The notes: generated by a model not told the origin, from the sequence alone. A stretch of 45,738 nt of DNA from Anaerolinea sp. (GCA_014879875.1 JACSRF010000270.1:1-45738); one strand, 5' to 3'; positions 18,334 through 27,784 are shown, counted from the first letter of the stretch. Numbers and translations: made by a program.

Positions 18334-18708
18334 ATGCCTGATTACGTTTATATTTGTAACGATTGCCAACGGCCGTCTCGCTTTTTCTACACATTTACAG
18401 AGTATGACACGGCCGTTCCCGTTTGCCCACATTGCCACAGCGTCAACCTGCGTCGGCGTATTGGCCGCGTTGCGGTCGCCAAATCGGACGATACGCGCAT
18501 GGATTCCATGCTCGACGACAGCGCCTTGTCCGGTCTCGATGAAGACGATCCCAAATCAATCGGCCGTTTCATGCGTAAAATGGGTCGAGAAATGGGGGAA
18601 GACTTGGGGGACGAATTTAGCGAAGTCGTTGATCGGTTGGAAAGCGGCGAATCACCTGATTCCATTGAGGAATCTATGCCGGAATTGGCAGGTAGTGATT
18701 TATTGTAG
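18334..18708 (+). CDS. FmdB-family zinc-ribbon protein
   Basis: Small protein of 124 residues. The N-terminal zinc ribbon has CNDC (about C8/C11) and CPHCH (about C31/C34), matching the FmdB/CxxC-CxxC regulatory-protein family, after MPDYVYIC. The rest is acidic and helical with DDPKSIGRFMRKMGREMGED, like the variable tails of this family. AGGAG lies 7 nt before the ATG. The family's role is poorly defined (putative regulatory protein). It ends before a 12-bp hairpin shared with the convergent tmk gene. Confidence 0.85.
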   Translation: MPDYVYICNDCQRPSRFFYTFTEYDTAVPVCPHCHSVNLRRRIGRVAVAKSDDTRMDSMLDDSALSGLDEDDPKSIGRFMRKMGREMGEDLGDEFSEVVDRLESGESPDSIEESMPELAGSDLL

Positions 18709-18714
18709 GAAGGG

Positions 18715-18749
18715 CGTGAAACGTGATGCCTCTCTGGTCACGTTTCACG
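18715..18749. terminator. Hairpin between convergent FmdB-like and tmk genes
   Basis: CGTGAAACGTGA (18715-18726) pairs perfectly with TCACGTTTCACG (18738-18749) around an 11-nt loop, just past the FmdB-like stop and before the tmk stop at 18804. There is no strong T-run, so it may act as a transcript 3'-end stabiliser or weak bidirectional terminator. Confidence 0.6.
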
Positions 18750-18803
18750 GCTTGTCAACCCCCTGAGTTCCTAAAGAGCCAAAAGAGTTTATCACCCTTC
18801 CCG

Positions 18804-19430
18804 TCATCTACACCTGTGCGCGAGTTTACGGTGAACTATAGCGCGCAATTCAGCCTGAATGACATCCGCAGCGCGGTCGGCATCCACAAGCGCCCAACGC
18901 GCCGGATCGTTGGCCGCTAATTGATGATACCCACTGCGCACACGCTGATGAAAGCTGGTCGTTTCCAGGTCAAGGCGGTTCATCTCTTCGGCGTTGCTGG
19001 CGCGGCGCGCCAGACCACGTTCCACGTCAATGTCCAGCAAAATGGTGAGGTGCGGTTGCAGGCCACCGGTGGCGACTTGGGTAATGTAGTGCAAATCATC
19101 CAGGGAAAGATCACGGCCGTAACCCTGGTAAGCAATCGTGCTGTCGGCAAAGCGATCACACAAGACAATGCCACCATCTGCCAGGGCTGGTTGTATCAAT
19201 TCACGCACCAATTGCGCCCGCGAGGCCGCATAGAGCAGCATTTCGGTAACGGCCGTCATCTCCCTATTCGCCACATCATGCAAACAGGCGCGGATCTGGT
19301 CGCCAATGCGCGTTCCCCCCGGCTCCCGCGTTGCCAAAACTGTATACCCTTCTTGCTGCAAATAAGCGGTCAACAAACGAATCTGGCTCGTTTTGCCGCT
19401 GCCTTCCGGTCCTTCAAAGGTGATAAACAT
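18804..19430 (-). CDS. tmk: Thymidylate kinase
   Basis: Phosphorylates dTMP to dTDP for DNA synthesis; cytosolic; 208 residues from this start. P-loop FEGPEGSGKTSQ; TREPGGTRIGDQIR block; the LCDRFADSTIAYQGYGR motif (DR(F/Y/H) and dTMP site); lid-like RRASNAEEMNRLD. I placed the start at the ATG encoding MFITFEGPEG, the usual family N-terminus. An ATG four codons earlier (19442) lies in a repeat-like sequence. Neither has a clear ribosome site. It lies downstream of the R3H/AAA gene on the same strand with a 48-60 bp gap. Confidence 0.93.
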   Translation of the reverse strand: MFITFEGPEGSGKTSQIRLLTAYLQQEGYTVLATREPGGTRIGDQIRACLHDVANREMTAVTEMLLYAASRAQLVRELIQPALADGGIVLCDRFADSTIAYQGYGRDLSLDDLHYITQVATGGLQPHLTILLDIDVERGLARRASNAEEMNRLDLETTSFHQRVRSGYHQLAANDPARWALVDADRAADVIQAELRAIVHRKLAHRCR

Positions 19431-19442
19431 GGCGTCGGGCAT

Positions 19443-19490
19443 CGGGCGTCGGGCGTCGGTTCCAACTCACGACGCCCAACGCTCGACGAA
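19443..19490. repeat. Heptamer-like intergenic repeat (GGGCGTC)
   Basis: GGGCGTC/GGTTCC/ACGACGCCC words repeat at about 7 nt in the gap between tmk and the upstream ATPase gene. It resembles the filler at 17622-17655. Confidence 0.55.
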
Positions 19491-21137
19491 CTATGAATTC
19501 TGGTTGCGGCGCGTACTAAAGATACGGACGTGCCGGTCTGGCTCGTCTCCGTAGCTATGCGAAACCAGGTTGGCTTGACGGGCGATCTGATGCTGATAGC
19601 GCCGCACCGAGGCCCCTACCGGGCTGAGGTCTACGTGCGAATGGCCGGCACCGATCAACTGAATCGCGCGCTCCACCTCCGCAATGGCCGCTTCAAACGG
19701 GTCAGGCGGCACAGCCTCTAAGTCCAGCGCGCGCACAAAGAAACTTTCCATCTGGTTCACGGTATTGGCGCGCAGCACATACACCGGAATGCGGCGCTGT
19801 TCCGCTTCGCTGATCAGACGGCGGCGCTTGCGGTAGTAGCTTTTCAACGTGACCAGCACGTTGGCGTCTTCCAGGTCTTCAACGACGCTTAACTGCACGC
19901 CCATCCGTTTAGCAGCCTGGTGCAGACGGTTGCGCGCCACACCATAAGCCAGCACGCGGATCTGTTTTTCCGGGGCGACAGGATGTTCGGAGAGGTCAAT
20001 GGCGGTACGGCCGTTGCCCCCAACCTCACCATGACCATCCCCATTGCTGCGCACCACACGGCCACGACTGGGGCCACGCGCTTCGATAGAACGCGGATCG
20101 CGCCGTCCCGTCACAGCCGGCGAATCCACAACCAACTGCTGTTTATCAATCTTGACCCCGCCACCCTCGGCGCGCGAGCGATGTTCCACTTGCAGCGCCT
20201 CACCGCGCAGCATGGCGTCCACAGAATTGGTCACATCTTTATGCACCAACACCTGCTGCCGGTCCTGAATCTCGATCAACACATCAAACGTCGGTGGCGC
20301 GCGCCGTTCCAGCACTGTTTTTTGCGTGCTGCGCCGCCGCGCTTCCTCGTCAGAAAGGGTGACGCTTTCAATACCGCCCACCAGGTCAGACAATGTGGGG
20401 TTCAGCAGCAGGTTTTCCAACGTTTTGCCATGCGCCGTGCCAATCAACTGCACCCCACGCTCATTAATGGTACGCGCCGCGGCCGCTTCCCGTTCACGCC
20501 CAATCTCATCAATGACGATCACTTCGGGGTTATGGTTTTCCACTGCCTCGATCATCGTTTCATGTTGATGGGCGGGACGGGGCACTTGCATTCGGCGCGC
20601 TTTGCCCACGGCCGGATGGGGGATGTCGCCATCCCCGCCAATTTCGTTGGAGGTGTCTACGATGATGACGCGCTTGCTTTCAGCCAGCACGCGCGCCATT
20701 TCGCGCAGCATGGTTGTTTTACCGACGCCAGGACGCCCCAATAACAAGATGCTGTGCCCTTCCTCCACAATATCTAAAACGATGTCTATGGTGCCATAGA
20801 CAGCGCGCCCCACGCGGCAGGTCAAGCCGACGATCATGTCGCGCCGGTTGCGAATGGCGGAGATACGATGCAAGGTGCGGGCAATGCCGGCGCGGTTATC
20901 GTCGTCGAAGTCGCCAATGCTGTTGACGACCCTATCAATTTCCGCCTGAGCTACTTCTGTTGGCAGCAGCAGCAGTTCACCCGCCACATAACGGGCGGAG
21001 GGGGCGCGCCCCAAATCCATGATGACTTCCAAAAGTTCGTCTTCACGCCCTATTTCCTCGATTTTTTGGCGGATACGCTGTGGCAAAATTTCAAGTAATG
21101 CCTGTAAATCTTCTTTTGCTTTCAGTGTATGATTCAT
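19491..21137 (-). CDS. SpoIIIAA/Ycf45-like AAA ATPase with C-terminal R3H domain
   Basis: Protein of 548 residues. The ATPase region (about 110-330) has Walker A LLLGRPGVGKTTMLREMA, a DTSNEIGGDGDIPHP block, Walker B EVIVIDEIGRE and a GTAHG motif. These match the R3H/AAA family that includes plastid and cyanobacterial Ycf45 and resembles stage III sporulation protein AA. A linker carries basic and Gly/Arg-rich sequence. The C-terminal about 80 residues (RRYQHQIA, then SYGDEPDRHVRIF) look like a single-stranded nucleic-acid-binding R3H domain. The role is not established; nucleic-acid binding is inferred. ATG at 21137 is preceded by a weak AGGGA. Confidence 0.85.
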   Translation of the reverse strand: MNHTLKAKEDLQALLEILPQRIRQKIEEIGREDELLEVIMDLGRAPSARYVAGELLLLPTEVAQAEIDRVVNSIGDFDDDNRAGIARTLHRISAIRNRRDMIVGLTCRVGRAVYGTIDIVLDIVEEGHSILLLGRPGVGKTTMLREMARVLAESKRVIIVDTSNEIGGDGDIPHPAVGKARRMQVPRPAHQHETMIEAVENHNPEVIVIDEIGREREAAAARTINERGVQLIGTAHGKTLENLLLNPTLSDLVGGIESVTLSDEEARRRSTQKTVLERRAPPTFDVLIEIQDRQQVLVHKDVTNSVDAMLRGEALQVEHRSRAEGGGVKIDKQQLVVDSPAVTGRRDPRSIEARGPSRGRVVRSNGDGHGEVGGNGRTAIDLSEHPVAPEKQIRVLAYGVARNRLHQAAKRMGVQLSVVEDLEDANVLVTLKSYYRKRRRLISEAEQRRIPVYVLRANTVNQMESFFVRALDLEAVPPDPFEAAIAEVERAIQLIGAGHSHVDLSPVGASVRRYQHQIARQANLVSHSYGDEPDRHVRIFSTRRNQNS

Positions 21138-21146
21138 ATTCCCTGA

Positions 21147-22211
21147 TTAGTTTACACGATGCCTAAAGCGAAACAGTGGTTTACGGCCGTTCCCATGCCC
21201 ATTTGTCTCTGGGTGATAATACCGCTGTACCATGGGCGCGGAGGCCGTAATTCCTTGTGATTCGAGAACGGCCGTCAACTCCGGTAACGGCCGTCGTAGA
21301 TGATGAACCGTATGCTTCACCATAACTGCCTGGCTGCCCCAAAACACAAAACCGCACCGCCGCAACACCCCTTGCAGCCAGCTCTGGTAGCGTGGCACCG
21401 AACAAAACAAAGGATGATTCTGCTTGCGCGACGCAAGTCGCAAAGCGGCCTGAGTAATATCTTCGGCGCGTGACTCGGCATTAGGGTGAATAAACAGGCG
21501 CAGCCAGGTGGCCGTTTCACCAACATTCAAATGGACAAATGCTGTCAGTTCATTTTTTTCACGCAGCACCCATGATTTCCCCGTTTCTAATGGGGGCAGT
21601 GGTTCCACCAACTGCACCAAACGGGGGACGATATTTGCATACAACAATTGTATATCCCAATCATCTGCAGGACGGCGCAACTGCAAGGCCATTGTTAACC
21701 CGTCGTCGTCACTGACCTCTTCACGCCCATCTAAAACCCAAATATCTTGCCGCGTGTAAACGGCAAAGCCAACCTGACGCAGCAGAGGCAGTTCTGGGCC
21801 AGTTTCGCTGACTTCGGCCACCAAACTATGGATACCATGCTGTCCAACTTCCATCACCGCCTGTTCCAGTAATGGCAGCCAGACGTCCTCATTCACAAAC
21901 GGGTTATGGGTTTCATTGGGTTGAGGGGCGACGGCCGTCTGCGTCACCGCTGCATTTACTGTAGACCCTATATAAAGAATATGACCACGATGATTCTCTT
22001 CCTTGAGATGCAACTGGATAAACCCGGCGCCATCTCCATCTCCAGCTTTCCACACATACGTCGGAAATTCACCCCCAATAAACAAGTTGAACAAAGCTCC
22101 ACGCAGAGGATGCACATCATTGATCAGCGCTGATTCTGAGTGGAGCGATACCCCATGTTCACTTAAGCGCAATACAAGGGGCAAATCACGCAAGTGGAAA
22201 GGACGTAACAT
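21147..22211 (-). CDS. Two-domain GNAT-like protein
   Basis: 354 residues from the ATG encoding MLRPFHLRDLPLVLRL. The N-terminal half looks like an acyl-CoA N-acyltransferase fold (GAGFIQLHLKE, HILYIGSTV, then VSETGPELPLLRQVGFAVYTRQDIWVL). The C-terminal half resembles a second, weaker GNAT unit (ELTAFVHLNV, WLRLFIHP, VLRRCGFVFWGSQAVMVK). The acceptor substrate is unknown and a canonical acetyl-CoA R/Q-x-x-G-x-G/A motif is not clear. No Shine-Dalgarno precedes this ATG; a TACACT -10-like element ends 9 nt upstream, so the transcript may be leaderless. It ends 9 bp before the R3H/AAA gene begins, suggesting one operon with it. Confidence 0.65.
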   Translation of the reverse strand: MLRPFHLRDLPLVLRLSEHGVSLHSESALINDVHPLRGALFNLFIGGEFPTYVWKAGDGDGAGFIQLHLKEENHRGHILYIGSTVNAAVTQTAVAPQPNETHNPFVNEDVWLPLLEQAVMEVGQHGIHSLVAEVSETGPELPLLRQVGFAVYTRQDIWVLDGREEVSDDDGLTMALQLRRPADDWDIQLLYANIVPRLVQLVEPLPPLETGKSWVLREKNELTAFVHLNVGETATWLRLFIHPNAESRAEDITQAALRLASRKQNHPLFCSVPRYQSWLQGVLRRCGFVFWGSQAVMVKHTVHHLRRPLPELTAVLESQGITASAPMVQRYYHPETNGHGNGRKPLFRFRHRVN

Positions 22212-22331
22212 ATAAGGGTAAGTGTAGCAGTGGGCACACACGGAGGCAAGCAGCAATGGACTTTATGCAGGAAACATAAATTCATGGCAAAATAGAGATA
22301 TTACAAGTTACCCAAGTAAGGAGAAGTGTCT

Positions 22332-22766
22332 ATGTCCACGTTAATACTTACCTTGCGTGAAGGCATTCGCTACCGTGGCCGCAGCGGTCATTGGAGCTGG
22401 ATCGCCCATCGCCTCTCTGGCCTGGCTATCCTGTCATTTCTGGTCATTCACGTGTGGGACACGGCCAACGCGACCTACGCGCCAGAAATTTACGCCTGGT
22501 CCATTGAAATTTTTAAACATCCATTGTTTGGCATTGGTGAAATTGGGGTGATGGCGGCCGTTTTGTATCATGCGTTTAACGGCATCCGCATCACGCTGCT
22601 GGACTTCAAGCCAGAGTGGTGGAAATATCAGCAAAAAAGCGCCCTGTTCGTCTGGGTCATCTTCTTCGTCATTTTCATCCCCATCGGTCTGTACATGTTC
22701 GTGGGCATTGTCACCCACTGCGGCGAAGTGAACTGCTGGGCGCTGCCCCCCTTCCCCACATCATAA
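22332..22766 (+). CDS. sdhC: Succinate dehydrogenase cytochrome b subunit
   Basis: Membrane anchor of respiratory complex II; 144 residues, three transmembrane helices. It carries WIAHRLSG, VIHVWDT and LYHAFNGIRI, with histidines placed as heme b ligands and the R-x-S-G quinone-site block. ATG at 22332 follows AAGGAG by 8 nt; a GTG two codons earlier is less likely. First gene of sdhCDAB. Its HAFNGIR and RLSG blocks recur in the next subunit, so the two anchors appear homologous. Confidence 0.88.
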   Translation: MSTLILTLREGIRYRGRSGHWSWIAHRLSGLAILSFLVIHVWDTANATYAPEIYAWSIEIFKHPLFGIGEIGVMAAVLYHAFNGIRITLLDFKPEWWKYQQKSALFVWVIFFVIFIPIGLYMFVGIVTHCGEVNCWALPPFPTS

Positions 22767-22814
22767 AGGGTAACCCAGGGCGCTGACCTGGGTTACATTG
22801 ACAAGGAGCAACTG

Positions 22815-23219
22815 ATGACAACTGTATCTGGTATTACTCATCGTAAAGTCCAGGTTCGTTCCAATTTAGAGCGATATGGCTTTATGTTCATGCGTTTGTC
22901 GGGTATTTCGCTGCTGGTGCTGGCCGTCGGCCATATGGTCATTCAGCACGTCCTCAACAGCGTCCATAACCTGACTTTGGAATTTGTCGCCTTGCAGTGG
23001 CAATCGTGGGGATGGAAGGCGTATGACATGCTGCTGTTGGCCTTTGCCATCTCACATGGCGTCAATGGGCTGCGCAACGTGTTGGGCGATTACATCCACA
23101 ACGACAAAACGATGAAATTCATCACCTATTTTCTAGCCGCCTTTGTCGTCATCACCATCATCTGGGCCGGCGTGGCGATTGCCAGCTTTGACGCCGGCAA
23201 GGTTTTAGGCAGCAATTAA
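22815..23219 (+). CDS. sdhD: Succinate dehydrogenase membrane anchor subunit
   Basis: Second anchor of complex II; 134 residues with three hydrophobic helices. It carries [18 protein letters not shown] and [10 protein letters not shown]. The extra His in helix I-II and the second His-rich block could bind a second heme, but the complex type cannot be set from sequence alone. AAGGAG lies 8-9 nt before the ATG. It sits 48 bp after sdhC and 16 bp before sdhA, as in an operon. Confidence 0.85.
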   Translation: MTTVSGITHRKVQVRSNLERYGFMFMRLSGISLLVLAVGHMVIQHVLNSVHNLTLEFVALQWQSWGWKAYDMLLLAFAISHGVNGLRNVLGDYIHNDKTMKFITYFLAAFVVITIIWAGVAIASFDAGKVLGSN

Positions 23220-23235
23220 AAAAGGATTTCCACAC

Positions 23236-25020
23236 ATGGCAACTGTAAAAACTCACACTTTTGACGCCGTGATTGTTGGCGCGGGGGGCGCGGGTCTGAT
23301 GGCGGCGTTGTACGCCAGCCGCAGCGCCAATGTCGCGGTGTTATCGAAGCTGTATCCCACCCGTTCGCACACCGGCGCGGCGCAGGGCGGCGTCGGCGCG
23401 GCTTTGGGAAATATGGAAGAGGACAAATGGGAATGGCACGCCTATGACACGGTGAAGGGGTCAGACTATCTGGCAGACCAGGACGCCGTTGACGTGCTGT
23501 GCCAAGAGGCAATTGATGTGGTCATTGAACTGGAGCACATGGGGCTGCCGTTTGACCGTTTCCCCAACGGCCGTATCTCTCAACGTCGCTTTGGCGGGCA
23601 TACCAACAACGACACGCAAAAACCGGTGATGCGCGCCTGCCACGCGGCTGACCGCACCGGCCACATGATTTTGCAAACCCTGTACCAGCAGTGCATCAAA
23701 CACAACGTCAACTTCTATGACGAATTTCACGTCGTTGACCTCATTCGCGTGGGCGACAGCGTGCGCGGCGTGGTCGCCGTGGAAATTGCGACCGGCGATT
23801 TCCACATCTTCCACAGCAAGGCGGTCATGTTCGCCACCGGCGGGTGGGGGCGCTGTTGGGAAGTCACCTCCAACGCCCACTCGCTCACCGGTGATGGCGC
23901 GGCCATTTGCCTGCGCCGGGGCATTCCCTTGCAAGATATGGAATTTTTCCAATTTCACCCCACCGGCATTTTCAAGCTGGGCATTTTGATTACCGAAGGG
24001 GTGCGCGGCGAAGGCGGCGTGTTGCTCAATGGCAAAGGGGAGCGTTTCATGACGAAATACGCCCCCACCATCAAGGATTTAGCCAGCCGCGATGTGGTCA
24101 GCCGCGCCATTTACCTGGAAATACAGGCAGGCAACGGCGTCAATGGCAAGAACTACGTCCACCTGGACATCACGCCGGAAACGGTGAACCGCTATTTGGC
24201 CGAAGATGGCGAAACGCGGCGCATTGATCGGGAGTACATTGAAGCCAAGCTGCCCGACATTGCCGATTTCACGCGCACTTACCTGGGGGTAGACCCGGTC
24301 AAGGAGCCGATGCCGATCCAGCCGACGGCGCATTATGCGATGGGCGGCATTCCGACAGATGTAGACGGCCGTGTCCTGCTCAACGCCGATAAAGAAGTGC
24401 TGCAAGGTATGTACGCCGCCGGGGAGTGTGCCTGCGTCTCGGTGCATGGGGCCAACCGACTGGGCACAAACTCGCTCACCGACCTGGTCGTCTTCGGCCG
24501 CCGCGCCGGGCAGCACATGGCTAAATTGGTGCAGACCATTGACCTGGAACCGTTACCGGCCAATGCCGCCGCTGAGGTCATCGCCGCGTTTGAGCGCATT
24601 CGCCACAACACCGGCGCGGTGAAGCCATATGAACTGCGGCAGCAAATGCAGCAAGCGATGACCACCGGCGTCAGCGTTTTCCGCACCGAGCAAACGATCA
24701 GCAAAACGCTGGACACGCTCAACCAACTTCGCGCCGCCTACCAAAACATTCAAATTCAAGACAAGGGGAAGGTATTCAACAGCGATTTGTTGGAAGCGTG
24801 GGAGTTGGGCTGCTTATTGGAGTTGGCGGAGGTCACGGCCGTTTCCGCTCTGGCGCGTCAGGAGAGTCGCGGCGGCCATGCCCGCGATGACTTCCCCAAC
24901 CGGGACGACCAAAACTGGCTGACGCACACCCTCTGCCACAAAGACGCCGACGGCCAATATCGCCTGACCTACAAACCGGTGACATTGGGCCGCTATCAAC
25001 CCAAGGCGCGCGTTTACTAA
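23236..25020 (+). CDS. sdhA: Succinate dehydrogenase flavoprotein subunit
   Basis: Catalytic flavoprotein of complex II (succinate to fumarate, electrons to SdhB); 594 residues, peripheral on the membrane. FAD-binding [15 protein letters not shown] at the N-terminus; [10 protein letters not shown] with the His that usually carries covalent [13 protein letters not shown]; the substrate-loop HYAMGGIPT; and [20 protein letters not shown]. Length is normal for the family. AAGG precedes the ATG. A 149-bp block of heptamer repeats separates it from sdhB, which is unusual inside this operon. Confidence 0.96.
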   Translation: MATVKTHTFDAVIVGAGGAGLMAALYASRSANVAVLSKLYPTRSHTGAAQGGVGAALGNMEEDKWEWHAYDTVKGSDYLADQDAVDVLCQEAIDVVIELEHMGLPFDRFPNGRISQRRFGGHTNNDTQKPVMRACHAADRTGHMILQTLYQQCIKHNVNFYDEFHVVDLIRVGDSVRGVVAVEIATGDFHIFHSKAVMFATGGWGRCWEVTSNAHSLTGDGAAICLRRGIPLQDMEFFQFHPTGIFKLGILITEGVRGEGGVLLNGKGERFMTKYAPTIKDLASRDVVSRAIYLEIQAGNGVNGKNYVHLDITPETVNRYLAEDGETRRIDREYIEAKLPDIADFTRTYLGVDPVKEPMPIQPTAHYAMGGIPTDVDGRVLLNADKEVLQGMYAAGECACVSVHGANRLGTNSLTDLVVFGRRAGQHMAKLVQTIDLEPLPANAAAEVIAAFERIRHNTGAVKPYELRQQMQQAMTTGVSVFRTEQTISKTLDTLNQLRAAYQNIQIQDKGKVFNSDLLEAWELGCLLELAEVTAVSALARQESRGGHARDDFPNRDDQNWLTHTLCHKDADGQYRLTYKPVTLGRYQPKARVY

Positions 25021-25156
25021 ACCGTGAACCGTAAGCCGTAAGCCGTGAACCGTGAACCGTAAGCCGTGAACCGTGAGCCGTGAACCGTATACGGACAACG
25101 GACAATGGATTACGGATTACCGATTACGGATTACCGATTACGGATTACGGGCAACC
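25021..25156. repeat. Heptamer tandem repeats between sdhA and sdhB
   Basis: From 25021 to 25090 the sequence is ten consecutive heptamers of type RCCGTRA. From 25113 to 25147 there are five heptamers alternating CGGATTA and CCGATTA. Between them is a short transitional segment. The block ends just before the sdhB ribosome site (AGGAG 25157-25161). It resembles the short tandemly repeated repetitive (STRR) heptamers known from filamentous cyanobacteria. Confidence 0.85.
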
Positions 25157-25169
25157 AGGAGACGAAACC

Positions 25170-25895
25170 ATGCAAGTTGAACTACGCATTCGCCGCTTTA
25201 ATCCAGAAAAAGACAAGAAACCGTGGTGGGGAGAGTACACGCTGCAAAACGTGGAACCCACCGATACCGTCCTCGACCTGCTCAACCGCGTGAAGTGGGA
25301 ACTAGATGGCACGCTCGCCCTGCGCCGCTCCTGCGCGCATGGGGTTTGCGGGTCCGACGCCATGCGCATCAATGGCGCCAACGGGCTGGCGTGTAAAACG
25401 TTGGTGCAGCGGTTGGCCGCGCCGGGCGCAACCACCGTCAAGCTGCAAGTGGAGCCGATTTTAGGGCTGGCGGTACTCAAAGACCTGATTGTGGACATGG
25501 AACCCTTCATGGACCATTACAAATCGGTGCTGCCGTATTTCATCAACGACAGCCCCCCACCGGCCGACGGCCGTGAGCGGCTGCAATCCCCCGAAGACCG
25601 CGCCCGCTTTGACGATACGACCAAGTGCATTCTGTGCGCGGCGTGTACGACCTCCTGTCCGAGCTTTTGGGCAAACGGCCGTTACGTCGGCCCCGCCGCC
25701 ATCGTCCAGGCGCATCGCTTCATCTTCGACAGCCGCGACCAGGCCGCCGGCGACCGGCTGCAAGTGGTGGGCGACACGTTCGGCGTCTGGCGCTGCCGCA
25801 CCATCTTCAACTGCACCAACGCCTGCCCCCGCGACATTGAAGTGACCAAAGCCATCGCTGAGGTCAAGCACGTCATCTCCACCGGGGAGATTTAG
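25170..25895 (+). CDS. sdhB: Succinate dehydrogenase iron-sulfur subunit
   Basis: Electron-transfer subunit of complex II; 241 residues. N-terminal ferredoxin domain with CAHGVCGSD and LAC for the 2Fe-2S cluster; Asp replaces one Cys position, as is also known in E. coli SdhB. The C-terminal domain has CILCAACTTSCP and CRTIFNCTNACP for the 4Fe-4S and 3Fe-4S clusters. I chose the ATG at 25170 because AGGAG is 8 nt upstream; the frame is open further back only because heptamer repeats lack stops there. Last gene of the sdh operon. Confidence 0.95.
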   Translation: MQVELRIRRFNPEKDKKPWWGEYTLQNVEPTDTVLDLLNRVKWELDGTLALRRSCAHGVCGSDAMRINGANGLACKTLVQRLAAPGATTVKLQVEPILGLAVLKDLIVDMEPFMDHYKSVLPYFINDSPPPADGRERLQSPEDRARFDDTTKCILCAACTTSCPSFWANGRYVGPAAIVQAHRFIFDSRDQAAGDRLQVVGDTFGVWRCRTIFNCTNACPRDIEVTKAIAEVKHVISTGEI

Positions 25896-25992
25896 TGACC
25901 GGTGATCGGTGAACGGTAATCGGTAATCGGTAATCGGTTGACCACCGACTACCGATCACCGGTCACTGACCACTGATCACCGATTACCGATT
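25896..25992. repeat. Heptamer repeats in inverted halves between sdhB and an exported-protein gene
   Basis: From 25901 there are six heptamers (GGTGATC, GGTGAAC, GGTAATC three times, GGTTGAC). The right half is largely their reverse complement (ACCGATT, CCGATCACC, ATTACCGATT). The two halves can form a long hairpin between convergent genes. The last codons and stop of the minus-strand gene (25984) lie in the repeat. Confidence 0.8.
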
Positions 25993-27729
25993 CGGGTCTG
26001 CCTCCACCAGGATAAACGGCCGTCCCCCAATCGGGTAAAATTCCGTCAACGTGCCATCGGGGAAGGTGTTGCGGTTCGTCGCGCCGGGCAAGTAGATGGT
26101 ATAGACCCCATTTTGCGCGGTGATGGTTTGCGCGCTGCCAGTGGGCGCGACGAGGAGGGCCGTGCCGGTAGGGCTGGTGGCGGGGATGACGGCCGTTTCA
26201 CTTTCCGCACACAACGCCCATAACCCCACAACACGTCTTCCGCTCCCTGGCTGATAAAAGGCGATCCACTCCTGTCCCGGCGTCGCCACATTCCCCGGCC
26301 CCATGCACTTCGGGCTGCCCGGGCGCTGCCGCCAATACGGGTAAACGTCGGTGACGTAAGTCGTCAACACCCGATAGGCCGCCAGGCTGTCGCGCGCCGT
26401 CTCCGGCTGTGGGTGCTGCGCAAAACAAGTGGCGTCGGTCGGGTTGCGGTACAGACCATTGGCGTCACCGGCGCATGGCAGGCCGTTCCATAGACCATTT
26501 TCGTCACACAACTCCCCATTGTGCGGCGGAAAATTGGTCCCGGCCGGTTGGTTGCCACAGCCATCATAAAGCTGAAAGTGAAAAATGGCGTCCGCCCCGG
26601 CGAACAGGGCATAGAGGGCGCTCTGGATGATGTAATCCGCCTGCTCGCTCTGTGTGGCGCGCGCGCCGCTTTGCGCATCCCAGATCGGGCCGGGGTAATC
26701 ATTCCACACCGCCACCCCCGACTCATTCAACCAGATTGGTTTGCTCAGTCCATGATCGCGCATGGTCCGTTCGGCGCGCCAGACGTGGTACCAGGATTGC
26801 CAGGCGTAAAAATAGCTGTGCGTGGCAAAGATGTCGTGGTAATACCCATGCGCGGCGGCCATTGCATCCTGGTCATAAATGGCAAGCACATCCGCATAGT
26901 AGCTGAGATAGGCGAAATTATTGGCCATCCCGGCAAACAAGATTTGCGCGTTGGCGTCCGCCTGTTTGGCGCTGAGGTAGGCCACTTTGAGCAGGCGCGC
27001 ATAGTCGGGCAGCGTGCCATCCCAAAACCAGACCAGGTCTGGCTCGTTCCACACTTCCCAATGGGTAATGCCCACGCCGGCCCCCCAACCCTGCTGCTGC
27101 GCCAACACGCCACCCGGTTTGTAGCGAGAAACGGCCGTGAACACAAACCCCGCCCACTTATTCTCCGGGTTAATTTGCTTGCCGGGGCCAGGCACGTCGC
27201 TGCCATCCGTGAAAATAGGCGCATACACCCCCTGCGGCGTGGCGCTGTTAATGGCGCTGATACGAAAATTGCGCAGCGACTCTGGACGCGCGGCATCGTT
27301 CGCTTGCGCCAGGCGCGTGGTGTAAAAGCCAGGCGTGCCTAGCAAAATGGCATTGATGCGTAAGCCATGATTGATGTCGTCCAGCACGGCCGTATCTTGC
27401 GTGGACCAATCATACACCCCCGGCGACATCTCTACGTGAAACCAATACAACGGCCAGCGATCCCAGGCCGCGCCGGTAGCCAGGCCATTTTGAAACTGCT
27501 GCGCATCCGCTTGCTGTTCGGCCGAGGTGATAAAATTGACCCCATACAGCGGCGCTGTCACCGGCGGCGGTGGCTGCGGCGCGCGCGGCACAAAGGGGAA
27601 AAACAGGGTATAGCTGTCGCTGCGCTCATCAGCGCGCACAATGGCTAACAAGAGTAAGATGAGGCAGGTGGTCAGGAACAGGGAAAACGGCCGTAGCCCA
27701 ATTGCTTGCAAAAACGGTAATTTCCTCAT
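25984..27729 (-). CDS. Exported glycoside-hydrolase-like (TIM-barrel) protein
   Basis: 581 residues from ATG at 27729. The start gives a typical signal peptide (MRKLPFLQ, then a long hydrophobic core ending IVRADE). Immediately after it come YTLFFPFVPR and a Pro-rich linker. The body resembles clan GH-A hydrolases such as GH39/GH5: ITHWEVWNEPD with an N-E pair (candidate acid/base), and KPIWLNESG (candidate nucleophile E). The carbohydrate substrate is unknown. A longer frame upstream runs into the tRNA gene and is rejected. No Shine-Dalgarno is obvious. The hydrophobic FPFV motif near the N-terminus resembles the YLPFI tails of other exported proteins here. Confidence 0.75.
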   Translation of the reverse strand: MRKLPFLQAIGLRPFSLFLTTCLILLLLAIVRADERSDSYTLFFPFVPRAPQPPPPVTAPLYGVNFITSAEQQADAQQFQNGLATGAAWDRWPLYWFHVEMSPGVYDWSTQDTAVLDDINHGLRINAILLGTPGFYTTRLAQANDAARPESLRNFRISAINSATPQGVYAPIFTDGSDVPGPGKQINPENKWAGFVFTAVSRYKPGGVLAQQQGWGAGVGITHWEVWNEPDLVWFWDGTLPDYARLLKVAYLSAKQADANAQILFAGMANNFAYLSYYADVLAIYDQDAMAAAHGYYHDIFATHSYFYAWQSWYHVWRAERTMRDHGLSKPIWLNESGVAVWNDYPGPIWDAQSGARATQSEQADYIIQSALYALFAGADAIFHFQLYDGCGNQPAGTNFPPHNGELCDENGLWNGLPCAGDANGLYRNPTDATCFAQHPQPETARDSLAAYRVLTTYVTDVYPYWRQRPGSPKCMGPGNVATPGQEWIAFYQPGSGRRVVGLWALCAESETAVIPATSPTGTALLVAPTGSAQTITAQNGVYTIYLPGATNRNTFPDGTLTEFYPIGGRPFILVEADPNR

Positions 27730-27784
27730 ACTGGCAATGGTAGCAGCAACAGCAGCAAGTTGCCATGAAGAATGTGTGTACACA

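Noticed and set aside
25021-25147. CRISPR array
   Set aside because: Unit is 7 nt with no spacers and no cas genes; it is a short tandem repeat.
25080-25169. N-terminal extension of SdhB through the repeat array
   Set aside because: The heptamers happen to lack stops in this phase; the peptide is a repeat artefact, and a good ribosome site precedes the ATG at 25170.
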